In this document: piece by piece, positions 42,189 to 52,877 of the stretch
How positions within the stretch are numbered: position 1 is the stretch's first letter
Layout of the letters: every line of letters starts with the position of its first letter
Assembly (NCBI GenBank): GCA_020633955.1
Contig: JACKCP010000009.1
Span: 1 to 64,000 of the forward strand
Source: Desulfobacteraceae bacterium
GTDB taxonomy: Bacteria; Desulfobacterota; Desulfobacteria; Desulfobacterales; JACKCP01
Direction: 5' to 3'
DNA: 64,000 bases
The notes under the pieces: generated by a model
Database searches by the model: none
The model's input: the letters and a program-made list of their open reading frames with translations, nothing else
What the model was told of the DNA's origin: nothing
Program-made: the position numbers and the translations under genes

Positions 42189-44774
42189 TTATAAAACTAT
42201 ATTTACAAGCTTGTTTTTAATATAAATAACTTTTTTCGGAGTTTTGCCATCTGTGTATTTTATTACAGCCTCATTTTCGAGTGCAAGTTTTTTTACTTCA
42301 TCTTCGTCTGCATCGGGAATTATATTCAATTTAGCCCTAAGCTTTCCGTTTATCTGAACAACAACTAAAACTTCATCAGGAACAAGAGCCTTTTTGTCAA
42401 TTTCAGGCCATAGTTCTTCTGTGAGAATTGAATCATGACCGGTCAGGCTCCACAATTCCTGACAAAAATGCGGAACCATTGGTGAAAGAATAAGAATGAT
42501 CGATTCAATTGAATGCATCAAAACCTCACGGTTTAAATCATCTTTTTTATCAAGGGAGGAATAAATAAGATTAACAAGCTCCATTACAACAGCAATTGCC
42601 GTGTTAAAATGAAATCTATCTATGTCGTGACCTGCTTTTTCTATTGTTTCGCTGGTTTTTCTGTAAATATCCCTGGAGGCGCCCGAAAGCTTGTCAAAAT
42701 CTCCTCTGAAAGGAGAACTGCCCTTTATTTCCTCAATAAGACCTGAAACAAGACGCCACACTCTGTTTAAAAATCTGTTAGCACCTTCAACACCTTCCTC
42801 TGTCCACTCAAGATCTCTTTCAGGTGGTGCCGCAAAAAGTGAAAAAAGTCTTGTTGTATCAGCGCCATAATTATTTATCAAAGAGTTTGGGTCTACAACA
42901 TTTTTCTTTGATTTGGACATTTTTTCCTTACGCCCTACTTCAATTGCAGAACCGCAGATCATACACTCCATATTACCCTTATCAGTCTTTTTTGCTTCTT
43001 CAGGATAAATATATCCGTGAACAGGACATCTCATGATTTCCTTGCAGACCATTCCCTGGGTAAGAAGATTTTCAAAAGGTTCCCTTACTGAAACAAGGCC
43101 AAGATCATTTAAAACCCTTGTAAAGTATCTTGAATACAACAGGTGCATTACAGCATGTTCAACTCCGCCAATGTACTGATCAACAGGCATCCAGTAGTCT
43201 GCAGCTTCCTTTGAAAACATGCCCTTATCAAAACCCGGGGAACAATACCTCAAAAAATACCATGATGATTCAACAAATGTATCCATTGTGTCAGTGTCTC
43301 TTTTTGCATCCATCCCGCATTTCGGACACTTAACCTTATAAAATGATTCAAGGACAGGAAGAGGAGAACTACCGTTTTCAAGTATGTTTGCCTCTTCCGG
43401 AAGTTTTACAGGAAGTTCTTCCTCATTTACCGGAACTATACCGCACTTTTCGCAGTGAATCATTGGAATCGGTGTTCCCCAGTATCTCTGGCGGGAAATA
43501 CCCCAGTCCCTTAACCTGTATGTTACAGCAATTTCAGCTCTGTTTTCCAGAGCAAGCTTTTCAACAATGAGTTTTTTTGCAGCTTCATTCTCCTTGCCGT
43601 TGAATTCATCGGAATTTTTTAAAATTCCTGGTAAAGAATATGCCTTATCAAGATCTTCGGCAGTCAGGTCTTCATTTTTTGGTGTAATGACCGGAATTAT
43701 TTCAAGACTGTATTTTTTAGCAAAATCAAAATCTCTCTGATCATGGGCCGGTACCGACATTACAGCACCTGTTCCGTATTCCATTAAAGCAAAGTTTGCA
43801 GCATATACCGGAACTTTTCTTTTATTTGCAGGGTTTATACAGTAAACACCTGTAAAAACACCTTCTTTTTCAGCTGTCTCAATTGCTTTTGCAGTTCTTT
43901 CCTGACGGGAGACCTTTTCCTGAAATTTTTTAACCTCATCAAGTTTCCCTGAAGCTGATGCAAACTTTTCCACAAAAGGATGCTCCGGTGCAAGACACAT
44001 GAATGTACATCCATATAAAGTGTCTGGTCTGGTTGTGAATACCTTTATTTTTTCATCAAGTCCTTCAACATCAAAATCTATATATGCACCTTCACTTTTA
44101 CCGATCCAGTTTTTCTGCATGGTTGTAACTTTTTCCGGCCATCCTGTAAGCTTGTCGCAGTAATTTAAAAGGTCTTCGGCATAGTCTGTAATTTTAAAAA
44201 ACCACTGATTAAGTTTTTTCTGCTGTACCTCACTGCTGCATCTCCAGCACTGTCCATCCTCAACCTGTTCATTTGCAAGAACTGTCTGGCATTTTTCGCA
44301 CCAGTTCACACTTGCCATTTTTCTGTATGCCATACCTTTCTTATACATCTGAATGAAAAGCCACTGCTCCCATCTGTAATACTCAGGGGTACAGGTTGTA
44401 ACTTCTCTTGACCAGTCATAACTGAACCCAAGTCTTTTGAGCTGTTTTTTCATATTGTCAATATTTGCATAAGTCCATTTTGCAGGATGGGTATTATTGT
44501 CTCTTGCGGCATTTTCAGCAGGCATTCCAAATGCATCCCAGCCCATGGGATGAATAACATTGAAACCCTTCATTTTCTTATATCTTGCAGTAAGATCACC
44601 TATAGTATAATTTCTAACATGGCCCATATGGAGTTTACCTGAAGGATATGGAAACATTTCAAGAAGATAGAATTTCTTCTTTGATTTATCTTCACAGACT
44701 TTGAAGCAGTCTTTTTCTTCCCAGTATTTCTGCCACTTTTCTTCTACGGTTTCGGCATTATAAATTTCTTCCAT
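42189..44774 (-). CDS. leuS: Leucyl-tRNA synthetase
   Basis: 861 residues. Class I synthetase with EMFPYPSGKLHMGHVRNYTI (HIGH-type HMGH) and KMSKSKKNVVDP. Two zinc-type cysteine clusters (CEKCQTVLANEQ...CWRC, and CPVHGYIYPEE...CMIC) and a CP1 editing domain (TTRPDTLYGCTFMCLAPEH) are visible. Charges tRNA-Leu. Transcribed with lptE. Confidence 0.98.
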   Translation of the reverse strand: MEEIYNAETVEEKWQKYWEEKDCFKVCEDKSKKKFYLLEMFPYPSGKLHMGHVRNYTIGDLTARYKKMKGFNVIHPMGWDAFGMPAENAARDNNTHPAKWTYANIDNMKKQLKRLGFSYDWSREVTTCTPEYYRWEQWLFIQMYKKGMAYRKMASVNWCEKCQTVLANEQVEDGQCWRCSSEVQQKKLNQWFFKITDYAEDLLNYCDKLTGWPEKVTTMQKNWIGKSEGAYIDFDVEGLDEKIKVFTTRPDTLYGCTFMCLAPEHPFVEKFASASGKLDEVKKFQEKVSRQERTAKAIETAEKEGVFTGVYCINPANKRKVPVYAANFALMEYGTGAVMSVPAHDQRDFDFAKKYSLEIIPVITPKNEDLTAEDLDKAYSLPGILKNSDEFNGKENEAAKKLIVEKLALENRAEIAVTYRLRDWGISRQRYWGTPIPMIHCEKCGIVPVNEEELPVKLPEEANILENGSSPLPVLESFYKVKCPKCGMDAKRDTDTMDTFVESSWYFLRYCSPGFDKGMFSKEAADYWMPVDQYIGGVEHAVMHLLYSRYFTRVLNDLGLVSVREPFENLLTQGMVCKEIMRCPVHGYIYPEEAKKTDKGNMECMICGSAIEVGRKEKMSKSKKNVVDPNSLINNYGADTTRLFSLFAAPPERDLEWTEEGVEGANRFLNRVWRLVSGLIEEIKGSSPFRGDFDKLSGASRDIYRKTSETIEKAGHDIDRFHFNTAIAVVMELVNLIYSSLDKKDDLNREVLMHSIESIILILSPMVPHFCQELWSLTGHDSILTEELWPEIDKKALVPDEVLVVVQINGKLRAKLNIIPDADEDEVKKLALENEAVIKYTDGKTPKKVIYIKNKLVNIVL

Positions 44775-44978
44775 ATATTTTTTTCCTCCAGAAAATTAAT
44801 TTTAAAATTTTTATACTCATGCCATATCAAACTGAAAATGGCAAGAATACAATATTTACCAACAAAACACATCAAATATAAAAATATTGAATGAAGTATT
44901 TTATTTGTATAATATAATTGATATTTTAATTCTTTATCATAGACATAATTTTAACCATATAACTTTGGCGGTATTGTA

Positions 44979-45701
44979 ATGAAAGCAAAATTATATTTAA
45001 TAACTGTTGTTATTTTAGTTTCAACAATAGCAGCTCTTGTGGCAGTCAATTATGTATCAAAAAAAACTCCACCTGAAATATCAAAGGCCCAAACCAAAAA
45101 AGAAATAAAAGTTGCAAATAAGACCATGATATCTGTAAAGGACTCAGAAGATCTCAAACTTATGGAAGAGAGAAAAAAGGAATACGGAATAGACCAGGGT
45201 CTTGATATGGTTTTAAAATCCGACGAATCCGCTGAAATCAACGGCCAGGTCATTGATTTAAAATCCATTGAGGAAAAAGACCTGATATTAAAGGGAGATG
45301 TAATCTCAAATGACCTTAAAATAAATGAAAAAACAAAACCAAAGGATTATGGAATTTATATTGTTAAAAAAGGAGACAATCTATGGGATATTCACTTCAG
45401 GCTTTTGAAAGAACTTTTTAAAAATAAGGGAATAAGCCTGAGCGAAAGTGCAGACGAACCAATAAACGATGGTTACAGTTCTGGAGTAGGCAAAATCCTG
45501 AAATTTTCCGAAGAGACTGTAAGCATCTATTCTCTTAAAACCGGTGAAATAACCTACGATATCAATACACTTGAACCAGAAGGCAGGGTAATAATTTATA
45601 AAATGACAGAAATAGCCGAACTTTTAAATGATATTTCTTTAAACAATATAAACAATGTTGTTTTTGACGGAAAAAATCTCTGGATAGACTCCGTAAACTG
45701 A
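44979..45701 (+). CDS. Membrane-anchored LysM-domain protein
   Basis: 240 residues. A single N-terminal membrane helix (about 5-25) is followed by a charged region and a LysM-like motif IYIVKKGDNLWDIHFRLLKE at about 127-146. The C-terminus is strand- and helix-rich and contains TGEITYDINTLEPEGRVIIY. LysM folds bind peptidoglycan glycans. It lies about 90 bases before yajC and may share a promoter. Exact role unknown. Confidence 0.75.
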   Translation: MKAKLYLITVVILVSTIAALVAVNYVSKKTPPEISKAQTKKEIKVANKTMISVKDSEDLKLMEERKKEYGIDQGLDMVLKSDESAEINGQVIDLKSIEEKDLILKGDVISNDLKINEKTKPKDYGIYIVKKGDNLWDIHFRLLKELFKNKGISLSESADEPINDGYSSGVGKILKFSEETVSIYSLKTGEITYDINTLEPEGRVIIYKMTEIAELLNDISLNNINNVVFDGKNLWIDSVN

Positions 45702-45792
45702 CAAGATAATTGACGCTTGGGTAATTTTCATTTATACACAATATATTTTAATTTAAATTTAACCAAATTTTTTATTTTTAAGGAGGCAGATT

Positions 45793-46110
45793 TTGATTTC
45801 CGAAGTTTATGCAATGGCAGACGGTGGGGGAGCTTCAGCACAGGGAGGCCTTGGAGCTTTTGTACCGCTGATAATAATGTTTGTTATTTTTTACTTCCTG
45901 CTCATCAGACCTCAGCAGAAAAAAGCAAAGCAGCACAGGGAAATGATAGATAACCTGAAAAAAGGCGACAGGGTAATAACAAGCGGAGGGCTTTACGGAA
46001 CAATTTCTTCCCTTGACGACACAAGTGTTACACTTGAAGTTGCAGATCAGGTAAAAATCAAACTTGTACGAGGAAATATTGTTTCTGTTGTAAACAAGGA
46101 AAATGCGTAA
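45793..46110 (+). CDS. yajC: Preprotein translocase subunit YajC
   Basis: 105 residues, one membrane helix (VPLIIMFVIFYFLLIRPQQK) and the following basic KAKQHREMIDNLKKGDRV, typical YajC. It associates with SecDF at the translocon. Start is UUG six bases after a perfect AAGGAGG. Confidence 0.95.
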   Translation: MISEVYAMADGGGASAQGGLGAFVPLIIMFVIFYFLLIRPQQKKAKQHREMIDNLKKGDRVITSGGLYGTISSLDDTSVTLEVADQVKIKLVRGNIVSVVNKENA

Positions 46111-46138
46111 TAAACGCCAAAACTGAGAGGACATCATC

Positions 46139-47680
46139 TTGAGACCCATTCCCTGGAAAGCAATTATAGTCATTTCTGCAATAATTATTTCAGCTGTACT
46201 TGTAATTCCGACATTTTTTCCTGATATCTGGCCCCACAAACAGATAAACCTTGGTCTTGATCTTCAGGGAGGTATGCATCTTGTAATGCAGGTTGATACA
46301 GACAAAGCTGTTGAAAACAGAACTGAAAGGCTTGTTTCAGGCATAAGAGAAGAACTTAAAGATAAAAGAATAAGATATAAGTCTGTAGTAAAGTCAGGAA
46401 TTTCAAAAATTGATGTCATTATTGAAAGTAAAGACGATTTTAACAGTTTCACTGATATGCTGAAAAAGCAGTTTCCCGAACTTTCCTATGTCAAGCAGGA
46501 CCTGGAAAACAAGTTTTTAATAACAATGAAAGAAGAAGAACTGAAAAATATCAAAAAACTTTCAGTAGACCAGGCACTTGAAACAATCAGGGGAAGAATT
46601 GATGAATTCGGGGTATCAGAACCTGATATCAGAAGACACGGAGAAAACAGAATTCTTATCCAGCTTCCCGGAATAGATGATCCAGAAAGAGCCAAGAATT
46701 TGATCGGAAAAACTGCACAGCTGGAATTCAAACTGGTAGATGAGAAGGCAGATATAAACAATCTTCCCATGACAAGTGAAATTGCATATCAGATTTCCGA
46801 TACTGAAAATAAAAAAATTCCTTTTATTCTTAAAAAAAGCTCAATTCTCACTGGAGAATATCTTACAGATGCAAGGGTCAGCTTTGATACCCAGTTCAAC
46901 GATCCATATGTTTCAATAGAGTTCAATTCTAAAGGTGCAAGAATATTTGACCAGCTTACAGCTGAAAATATTCAGAAGAGACTTGCCATAGTTCTTGATG
47001 GAAAAGTTTACTCTGCTCCTGTAATCCAGGACAGAATTTCAGGGGGAAGAGCTCAGATCACAGGAAGCTTTACTGTTGAGGAAGCAAGAGATCTTGCCAT
47101 TGTTTTAAGAGCCGGTGCACTTCCTGCTCCGGTAAAAATTATTGAAGAAAGAACAGTTGGGCCTACTCTTGGAGCAGATTCAATAAAAAAAGGCCTTATT
47201 TCCATGGCAGTCGGCGGAGCTTTTGTAATACTATTCATGGCTGTATATTACAGCGGTGCTGGACTTATTGCAAACTTTGCACTTGTAATAAATATTCTTC
47301 TAATAGGTGCTGGACTTGCAGCTTTTCAGGCTACACTGACTCTGCCGGGTATTGCAGGTATAATTCTTACAATCGGTATGGCTGTTGACGCAAATGTTCT
47401 TATTTTTGAAAGAATAAGAGAAGAACTTCGCCTTGGTGTTTCACCATATGCAGCAATTTCAAACGGATTTGAAAGAGCAGCTCTTACTATTCTGGATGCA
47501 AACGTAACAACACTTATTGCAGCCATAGTATTGTTCCAGTTTGGTACAGGACCTGTAAAGGGTTTTGCAGTTACTCTTACTCTGGGCATTCTTTCAAGCC
47601 TGTTTACAGCACTTTTTGTTTCAAGGGTAATATTTGATTACATTTACTCTGGAAAAGGGACTAAAAAACTTTCTATCTAA
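46139..47680 (+). CDS. secD: Protein translocase subunit SecD
   Basis: 513 residues. RND-type component using the proton gradient to complete export. N-terminal helix, LGLDLQGGMHLVMQVD periplasmic motif, FGVSEPDIRRHGENRILIQL, then a six-helix part with GAGLAAFQATLTLPGIAGII and GMAVDANVLIFERIREEL. UUG start after GAGAGG. In operon with yajC and secF. Confidence 0.97.
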   Translation: MRPIPWKAIIVISAIIISAVLVIPTFFPDIWPHKQINLGLDLQGGMHLVMQVDTDKAVENRTERLVSGIREELKDKRIRYKSVVKSGISKIDVIIESKDDFNSFTDMLKKQFPELSYVKQDLENKFLITMKEEELKNIKKLSVDQALETIRGRIDEFGVSEPDIRRHGENRILIQLPGIDDPERAKNLIGKTAQLEFKLVDEKADINNLPMTSEIAYQISDTENKKIPFILKKSSILTGEYLTDARVSFDTQFNDPYVSIEFNSKGARIFDQLTAENIQKRLAIVLDGKVYSAPVIQDRISGGRAQITGSFTVEEARDLAIVLRAGALPAPVKIIEERTVGPTLGADSIKKGLISMAVGGAFVILFMAVYYSGAGLIANFALVINILLIGAGLAAFQATLTLPGIAGIILTIGMAVDANVLIFERIREELRLGVSPYAAISNGFERAALTILDANVTTLIAAIVLFQFGTGPVKGFAVTLTLGILSSLFTALFVSRVIFDYIYSGKGTKKLSI

Positions 47681-47695
47681 GGGGAATATTTTCAT

Positions 47696-48724
47696 ATGGA
47701 ATTCATCAAGCCCGGAACCAATATAAACTTTATTGGACAAAGAAAAACAGCATTTTTTTTCTCTCTGTTTCTGATTATTGCAAGCATTCTTACCCTGATT
47801 GCTCACAAAGGTCCCAAATATGGAGTTGATTTTGCGGGAGGAACACAGTTTATTGTTGAGTATGAATCATCAATAACTACTGCCGATGTAAGGAAAAAGC
47901 TTACTGACTCGGGTTTAAAATCTCCTGTAATACAAAAATTTGGAGAAGAAGGACAAAACCAGTTTCAGATCAGACTTCTTGATTCAGAGGATTTGGATAA
48001 CAGCTTTGTAAAAAAACTTTCACCTCTAATTTCCTTAACAAATAACAAGGCACAAATATTAAGTGTTGATATGGTTGGCCCCCAGGTCAGTCATGAACTC
48101 AGATCCAAGGCACTTCTTGCCATTTTTTACTCACTTCTTTTCATTACAATTTACATTTCAGGAAGATTTGAAATGAAATGGGGAGAAAGTGCAGTAATTG
48201 CTGGAAGTCTCATGGGTGCTGTTTATTTACTGTCACTTCTTAATATAAGTATTCCATACCTTATTCTTTTCGCTCTTGCAGGAAGTTTGGTTATTTTCTG
48301 GTACAGGGACTTAAGATTCGCCATGGGAGCGATATGTGCACTTATACACGATGTTGTTATTACTGTCGGACTTTTCTCTATTCTTGACATTGAATTCAAC
48401 CTTCCTATAATTGCAGCACTTCTTACAATTATAGGCTACTCTCTAAATGATACAATAATTGTGTTTGACAGAATAAGAGAAAATATCAAATCTGAAAAAG
48501 ATCACCTAAGCCTTGCTCAATTAATAAACAAAAGCATAAACGAAACCTTAAGCAGAACGATTCTCACCTCAGGTACAACCCTTCTTGTATTAATCTCTCT
48601 TTTTGTACTGGGTGGAGGAATTATCCATGACTTTTCTCTTGCAATGATAGCAGGAATATTAATTGGAACCTATTCATCAATTTTTATTGCAAGCCCAATT
48701 CTGCTTGCATGGAAATCAAAATGA
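47696..48724 (+). CDS. secF: Protein translocase subunit SecF
   Basis: 342 residues. Partner of SecD: YGVDFAGGTQFIVEYE near the N-terminus, then five helices with SLNDTIIVFDRIRENIK. The stop overlaps the ATG of the next gene. Confidence 0.97.
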   Translation: MEFIKPGTNINFIGQRKTAFFFSLFLIIASILTLIAHKGPKYGVDFAGGTQFIVEYESSITTADVRKKLTDSGLKSPVIQKFGEEGQNQFQIRLLDSEDLDNSFVKKLSPLISLTNNKAQILSVDMVGPQVSHELRSKALLAIFYSLLFITIYISGRFEMKWGESAVIAGSLMGAVYLLSLLNISIPYLILFALAGSLVIFWYRDLRFAMGAICALIHDVVITVGLFSILDIEFNLPIIAALLTIIGYSLNDTIIVFDRIRENIKSEKDHLSLAQLINKSINETLSRTILTSGTTLLVLISLFVLGGGIIHDFSLAMIAGILIGTYSSIFIASPILLAWKSK

Positions 48725-49443
48725 AAAAAATCTGCTACAAGAGTAGAATCCCGGCTATTAATGCCGGGAAAATAATTTTACTTTTTTTATTTGTAATTGG
48801 ATTTTGCAGCTGTGCTTCAAAAAATGAAAAGCAGCCAAACGATATTGAAATTGAAATGAAGCTTCTCGATAAAAGACTTGGCGCTGTTGAAGAAAAAATT
48901 GACAAGCTTTACAGCAGGCTTTCAATAATTCAATTCATGGTAGATAACCACGAGCAGATGATAAAAGCAAAGCCCGAATCTCTATCTTCACAAGAAACTG
49001 CAACTTCTCAAATCATGCCTGAAAATACAGAAAAAGTTTCTTCCGTACATGAAGCCAGAGAAGAGAATTTAAGCCCTCAGAAATTATATTCCAAGGGCTA
49101 TAATTATCTGAAAAATAAAAACTATGCAAAATCCATTGATACTTTTGATGAGTTTTTAAAAAAGTATCCAAATGAAACACTTGCAGATAATGCACTTTAC
49201 TGGAAAGGAGAAGCCTTTTATGCACAAAGCGACTATAAAAAATCTGCAGAAATTTTTGAACTTGTAACAACAACATATCCAGAAGGAACAAAATGCCCTG
49301 ATGCATTGCTAAAGGCTGGTTATTCATATTTAATGCTTAAAAACAATGAAAAAGCAAAAGAGCTTCTTCAAAAAGTGATAAAAATTTATCCTTTTTCCAA
49401 TGCAGCTCCAAAAGCACAGTCAAAACTTAAAGAAATTTTATAA
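48721..49443 (+). CDS. YbgF/CpoB-like tol-pal lipoprotein with TPRs
   Basis: About 240 residues from the ATG at 48721 overlapping secF (ATGA). Signal with lipobox FCSC; then a coiled coil (EIEMKLLDKRLGAVEEKIDK) and C-terminal tetratricopeptide repeats (LYSKGYNYLKNKNYAKSIDT and following). CpoB coordinates outer-membrane constriction and PBP1B with Tol. Coupling to secDF is unusual compared with the tol locus placement in E. coli. Confidence 0.85.
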   Translation: MKKICYKSRIPAINAGKIILLFLFVIGFCSCASKNEKQPNDIEIEMKLLDKRLGAVEEKIDKLYSRLSIIQFMVDNHEQMIKAKPESLSSQETATSQIMPENTEKVSSVHEAREENLSPQKLYSKGYNYLKNKNYAKSIDTFDEFLKKYPNETLADNALYWKGEAFYAQSDYKKSAEIFELVTTTYPEGTKCPDALLKAGYSYLMLKNNEKAKELLQKVIKIYPFSNAAPKAQSKLKEIL

Positions 49444-49454
49444 TTATTGATATT

Positions 49455-50555
49455 ATGAACTTAGATATCTCGCCATGGCTGATTTTAAAATCAGTAAATG
49501 GTGTAGGAAATATTCTAATTAAGAGACTTATAGAAAAATTTTCATGTCCTGAAAAAATTTTCTCTTCTACAATTAAAGAATTGTGTTCAGTAGATGGAAT
49601 GACTCTAAAAAAAGCAGAGTCCATAAAAAAAGCAAAAGAAAATGACTTTATAAAACAGGAAATAAAATCTGTTTTAAAAGAAAACATAAAATTTATTCAT
49701 TTTAATCACCCTGATTATCCTGTTCTTTTAAAAGAAATTATTGATCCGCCTCCTTTTTTATATCTCATGGGAAATCACCCTCCTGATATTGTATCAATTG
49801 CTATTGTCGGCTCAAGAAATGCCAGCAATGAAGGGAGAGCAAAGGCATCACAGATTTCAAGATATATATCAAAATCAGGTATAAGGGTAACAAGTGGAAT
49901 GGCACTTGGGATTGACGGTGCAAGCCACAGTTCTGCGCTTAATTTTTCAGGCGGCACAACAGCAGTTCTTGGAAGCGGCCTTTTAAATATTTATCCCCGC
50001 GAACATAAAAGTTTATTTAATAAAATAATTGAGAAAAAAGGAGGAGTGTTCTCAGAGTTTTTTTTAAATCAGCCTCCCGATCCCTACAACTTCCCAAAAA
50101 GAAACAGAATTGTATCGGGACTTTCCATAGGAGTTGTGGTAGTTGAAGCTGGAGAAAAAAGTGGAGCCGTAATAACTGCTAAAATTGCTGCTGAACAGGG
50201 AAAAGAAGTTTTTATTGTAAATCTTGAGCAGGCAAAATCTCCAGGCACAGACCTCCTAAATGAACTGGGTGCAAAAAAAATAAGCAGCCCTCTTGAAATT
50301 TTTGAAGAATTCCCATGGCTGCCAATCAGGGATATTGAAAGACCAGCTGAAAAAAAATCCCTTGATTTTGATGAGGGAACTGTGATTAAAGCTCTCAAAC
50401 AGTCTGGGATACCACTTAATATTGATGAGATTTGCAGAAACTGCAATTTTAAATATTCAAATACAATTGGAGCTGTATTGTTAAATCTTGAACTTGAAGG
50501 AATTATCAAACAGCTTCCTGGAAAATTTTATTATTTGACAGAGGATGAAAATTGA
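49455..50555 (+). CDS. dprA: DNA-processing protein DprA
   Basis: 366 residues. SAM-like helix-hairpin-helix region (SVNGVGNILIKRLIEKF), then the Rossmann DprA core: AIVGSRNASNEGR, SGMALGIDGASHSSAL, VLGSGLLNIYPREHKSLF, FPKRNRIVSGLSIGVVVVEA and SGAVITAKIAAEQGKEVF. A C-terminal winged helix (DEICRNCNFKYSNTIGAVLL) ends it. Loads RecA onto incoming single-stranded DNA. Coupled to topA. Confidence 0.96.
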   Translation: MNLDISPWLILKSVNGVGNILIKRLIEKFSCPEKIFSSTIKELCSVDGMTLKKAESIKKAKENDFIKQEIKSVLKENIKFIHFNHPDYPVLLKEIIDPPPFLYLMGNHPPDIVSIAIVGSRNASNEGRAKASQISRYISKSGIRVTSGMALGIDGASHSSALNFSGGTTAVLGSGLLNIYPREHKSLFNKIIEKKGGVFSEFFLNQPPDPYNFPKRNRIVSGLSIGVVVVEAGEKSGAVITAKIAAEQGKEVFIVNLEQAKSPGTDLLNELGAKKISSPLEIFEEFPWLPIRDIERPAEKKSLDFDEGTVIKALKQSGIPLNIDEICRNCNFKYSNTIGAVLLNLELEGIIKQLPGKFYYLTEDEN

Positions 50556-52855
50556 GTAAACCCCTATTGATAGTCGAGTCTCCTACAAAAGTGAGAACTC
50601 TGAAAAAATACATTGGAAAAGATTTTGACGTTACTGCAACAGCAGGACACATAAAAGATCTTCCTCCCAAAAAAATCGGTATTGATATTGAAAACAACTT
50701 TACCCCTGAATATCAGGTCATAAACGGCAAGCAGAAAACAATAAAAGCACTTAAAGATGCTGCAAAAGACAAAGATACAATTTATCTTGCTCCTGACCCT
50801 GACCGCGAGGGTGAAGCGATTGCATTTCACACTGCTGAAGTTTTAAAGAAAAAAAACAGAAAATTTTACCGTATTCTTCTGCATGAACTCACAAAAAACG
50901 GAATAGAAGAATCGATAAAAAAACCACTTGAACTGGATAAAAGCAAATTTGATGCACAGCAGACCAGAAGAATCCTTGACAGGCTTGTAGGCTACCAGAT
51001 ATCCCCTCTCCTCTGGAAAAAAATTCAAAGAGGTCTTTCAGCGGGAAGAGTTCAGTCCGTATCAGTAAGAATGATCTGTGAAAGAGAAAGAGAAATTCAG
51101 GCATTTGAACCTGAGGAATACTGGCATATTACAGCTTTGCTTGCTAAACAGGACACAAAAGATCAGTTTGAAGCAAAGATTTCCAAAAAAAACTCACAAA
51201 AACTTAAAATCACTGATCAGAAAACTGCTGAACAGATTTTAAAGGATATTGAAAACAAAGATTTTATAATTGACAAAATTCGCAAAAAAACCATAAACAA
51301 AACTCCGCAGCCTCCATTTATAACAAGTAAAATGCAGCAGGATGCCATAACAAAGCTAAGGTTCTCTGCTCAGAAAACAATGACACTTGCCCAGCAGCTT
51401 TATGAAGGTATTGAACTTGGCAACGAAGGTCATGTAGGGCTTATTACATACATGAGGACAGACTCAATCCGTGTTTCAAAGGATGCCTCAGATGAAGCTT
51501 TTAAATGGATTAAGGAAAATCTTGGAAATGATTTTGCTCCAAAATCACAGAGAGTGTTCAAAAACAAAAATAAAGCCCAGGACGCCCACGAGGCCATAAG
51601 ACCAACTTCAGTTTTCAATACTCCAGATAAAATCAGAAATTATCTTAATAAAGACCAGTTTGCTCTTTATGAACTTATCTGGAAAAGATTTGTTGCTTCA
51701 CAAATGAGCAATGCAATAATCAATCAGGTTTCCTGCGAAATTTCAGCAGGTAATTACACATTCTCTGCATCAGGCTCAACAACGGCATTTATGGGCTATA
51801 TGGCTGTATATCAATCTGATTCAAATAAAAATGAAGACTCGAAAGAGCTTCCTCCACTAAGTGAGAAAGAAAAGCTTTTAAGGGAAAAGATTACTCCGTC
51901 ACAGCACTTTACACAGCCTCCTGCCAGATATACCGAAGCTTCTCTTGTAAAGGCTCTGGAAGAAAATGGTATCGGAAGACCTTCAACATACGCCACAATA
52001 TTATCAACAATCAAAAACAAAGGTTATGTTGTTCTTGAAAGCAGAAAGTTTTATCCTACTGAACTTGGAATAATAGTAACAGACCTTCTTGTAGATAATT
52101 TCCCAGAAATTTTAAACGTGGATTTTACTGCCAAATTTGAAGATGACCTTGATAAAATTGAGCATTCTGAACTCGACCTTTTAGATGTGTTAAACAGCTT
52201 TTACAAAAGATTTGAAAATAATCTAAATGAAGCTGAAAAAAACATGCTCAGCATAAAGGGAGTGGGGCTTTCCACTGGAATGAAATGTCCCGAATGTAAA
52301 ACCGGAGAGCTTAAAATAAAAGTTGGCAAAAACGGACCATTTATTGCCTGCGACAAGTATCCTGACTGCACATTTTCCTCAAACTATGAAAGAGATGAAA
52401 AAGGAAATATCAGACTTGTTAAAAATGAAACACTTGAAGCAGAAATTCCCGAATCAGACAAAACCTGCCCAAAATGCGGAAAGGATATGGTCATAAAACA
52501 GGGAAGATTCGGTCCTTTTCTTGCCTGCTCAGGATATCCTGACTGTAAGTTCACCCAGTCCCTTGCCAATGCTGGAGAAAAAAATAAAACAGGAGTTAAG
52601 TGCCCTGAGGCAGGATGCAATGGAGAACTTGTTGAAAAAAGATCAAGAAGAGGAAAAATTTTTTATGGATGCAACAAGTTCCCTGAATGCAGTTTTGCTC
52701 TTTGGGACAAACCTGTTAACAAAAAATGTCCTTTATGCAGTAATCCATTTTTAGTTGAAAAAGAAACAAAAAAGGAAGGAAAACAGCTAAAGTGCATTAA
52801 TAAGGATTGCGGGTTTAAGGAGAAAATTGAAGAGGATGAAGACGGCAGTAATTAA
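50552..52855 (+). CDS. topA: DNA topoisomerase I
   Basis: 767 residues. Type IA enzyme that relaxes negative supercoils. TOPRIM start LIVESPTKVRTLKKYIG, the DPDREGEAIAFH acidic motif, DRLVGYQISPLLW and the active tyrosine Y300 in GLITYMRTDS. Four C-terminal zinc-ribbon-type cysteine motifs follow (each C-x2-C ... C-x4/5-C type, from about residue 573 to the end). UUG start overlaps dprA stop. Confidence 0.97.
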   Translation: MSKPLLIVESPTKVRTLKKYIGKDFDVTATAGHIKDLPPKKIGIDIENNFTPEYQVINGKQKTIKALKDAAKDKDTIYLAPDPDREGEAIAFHTAEVLKKKNRKFYRILLHELTKNGIEESIKKPLELDKSKFDAQQTRRILDRLVGYQISPLLWKKIQRGLSAGRVQSVSVRMICEREREIQAFEPEEYWHITALLAKQDTKDQFEAKISKKNSQKLKITDQKTAEQILKDIENKDFIIDKIRKKTINKTPQPPFITSKMQQDAITKLRFSAQKTMTLAQQLYEGIELGNEGHVGLITYMRTDSIRVSKDASDEAFKWIKENLGNDFAPKSQRVFKNKNKAQDAHEAIRPTSVFNTPDKIRNYLNKDQFALYELIWKRFVASQMSNAIINQVSCEISAGNYTFSASGSTTAFMGYMAVYQSDSNKNEDSKELPPLSEKEKLLREKITPSQHFTQPPARYTEASLVKALEENGIGRPSTYATILSTIKNKGYVVLESRKFYPTELGIIVTDLLVDNFPEILNVDFTAKFEDDLDKIEHSELDLLDVLNSFYKRFENNLNEAEKNMLSIKGVGLSTGMKCPECKTGELKIKVGKNGPFIACDKYPDCTFSSNYERDEKGNIRLVKNETLEAEIPESDKTCPKCGKDMVIKQGRFGPFLACSGYPDCKFTQSLANAGEKNKTGVKCPEAGCNGELVEKRSRRGKIFYGCNKFPECSFALWDKPVNKKCPLCSNPFLVEKETKKEGKQLKCINKDCGFKEKIEEDEDGSN

Positions 52856-52877
52856 AATTTTAAAAAATTTATTTTTT

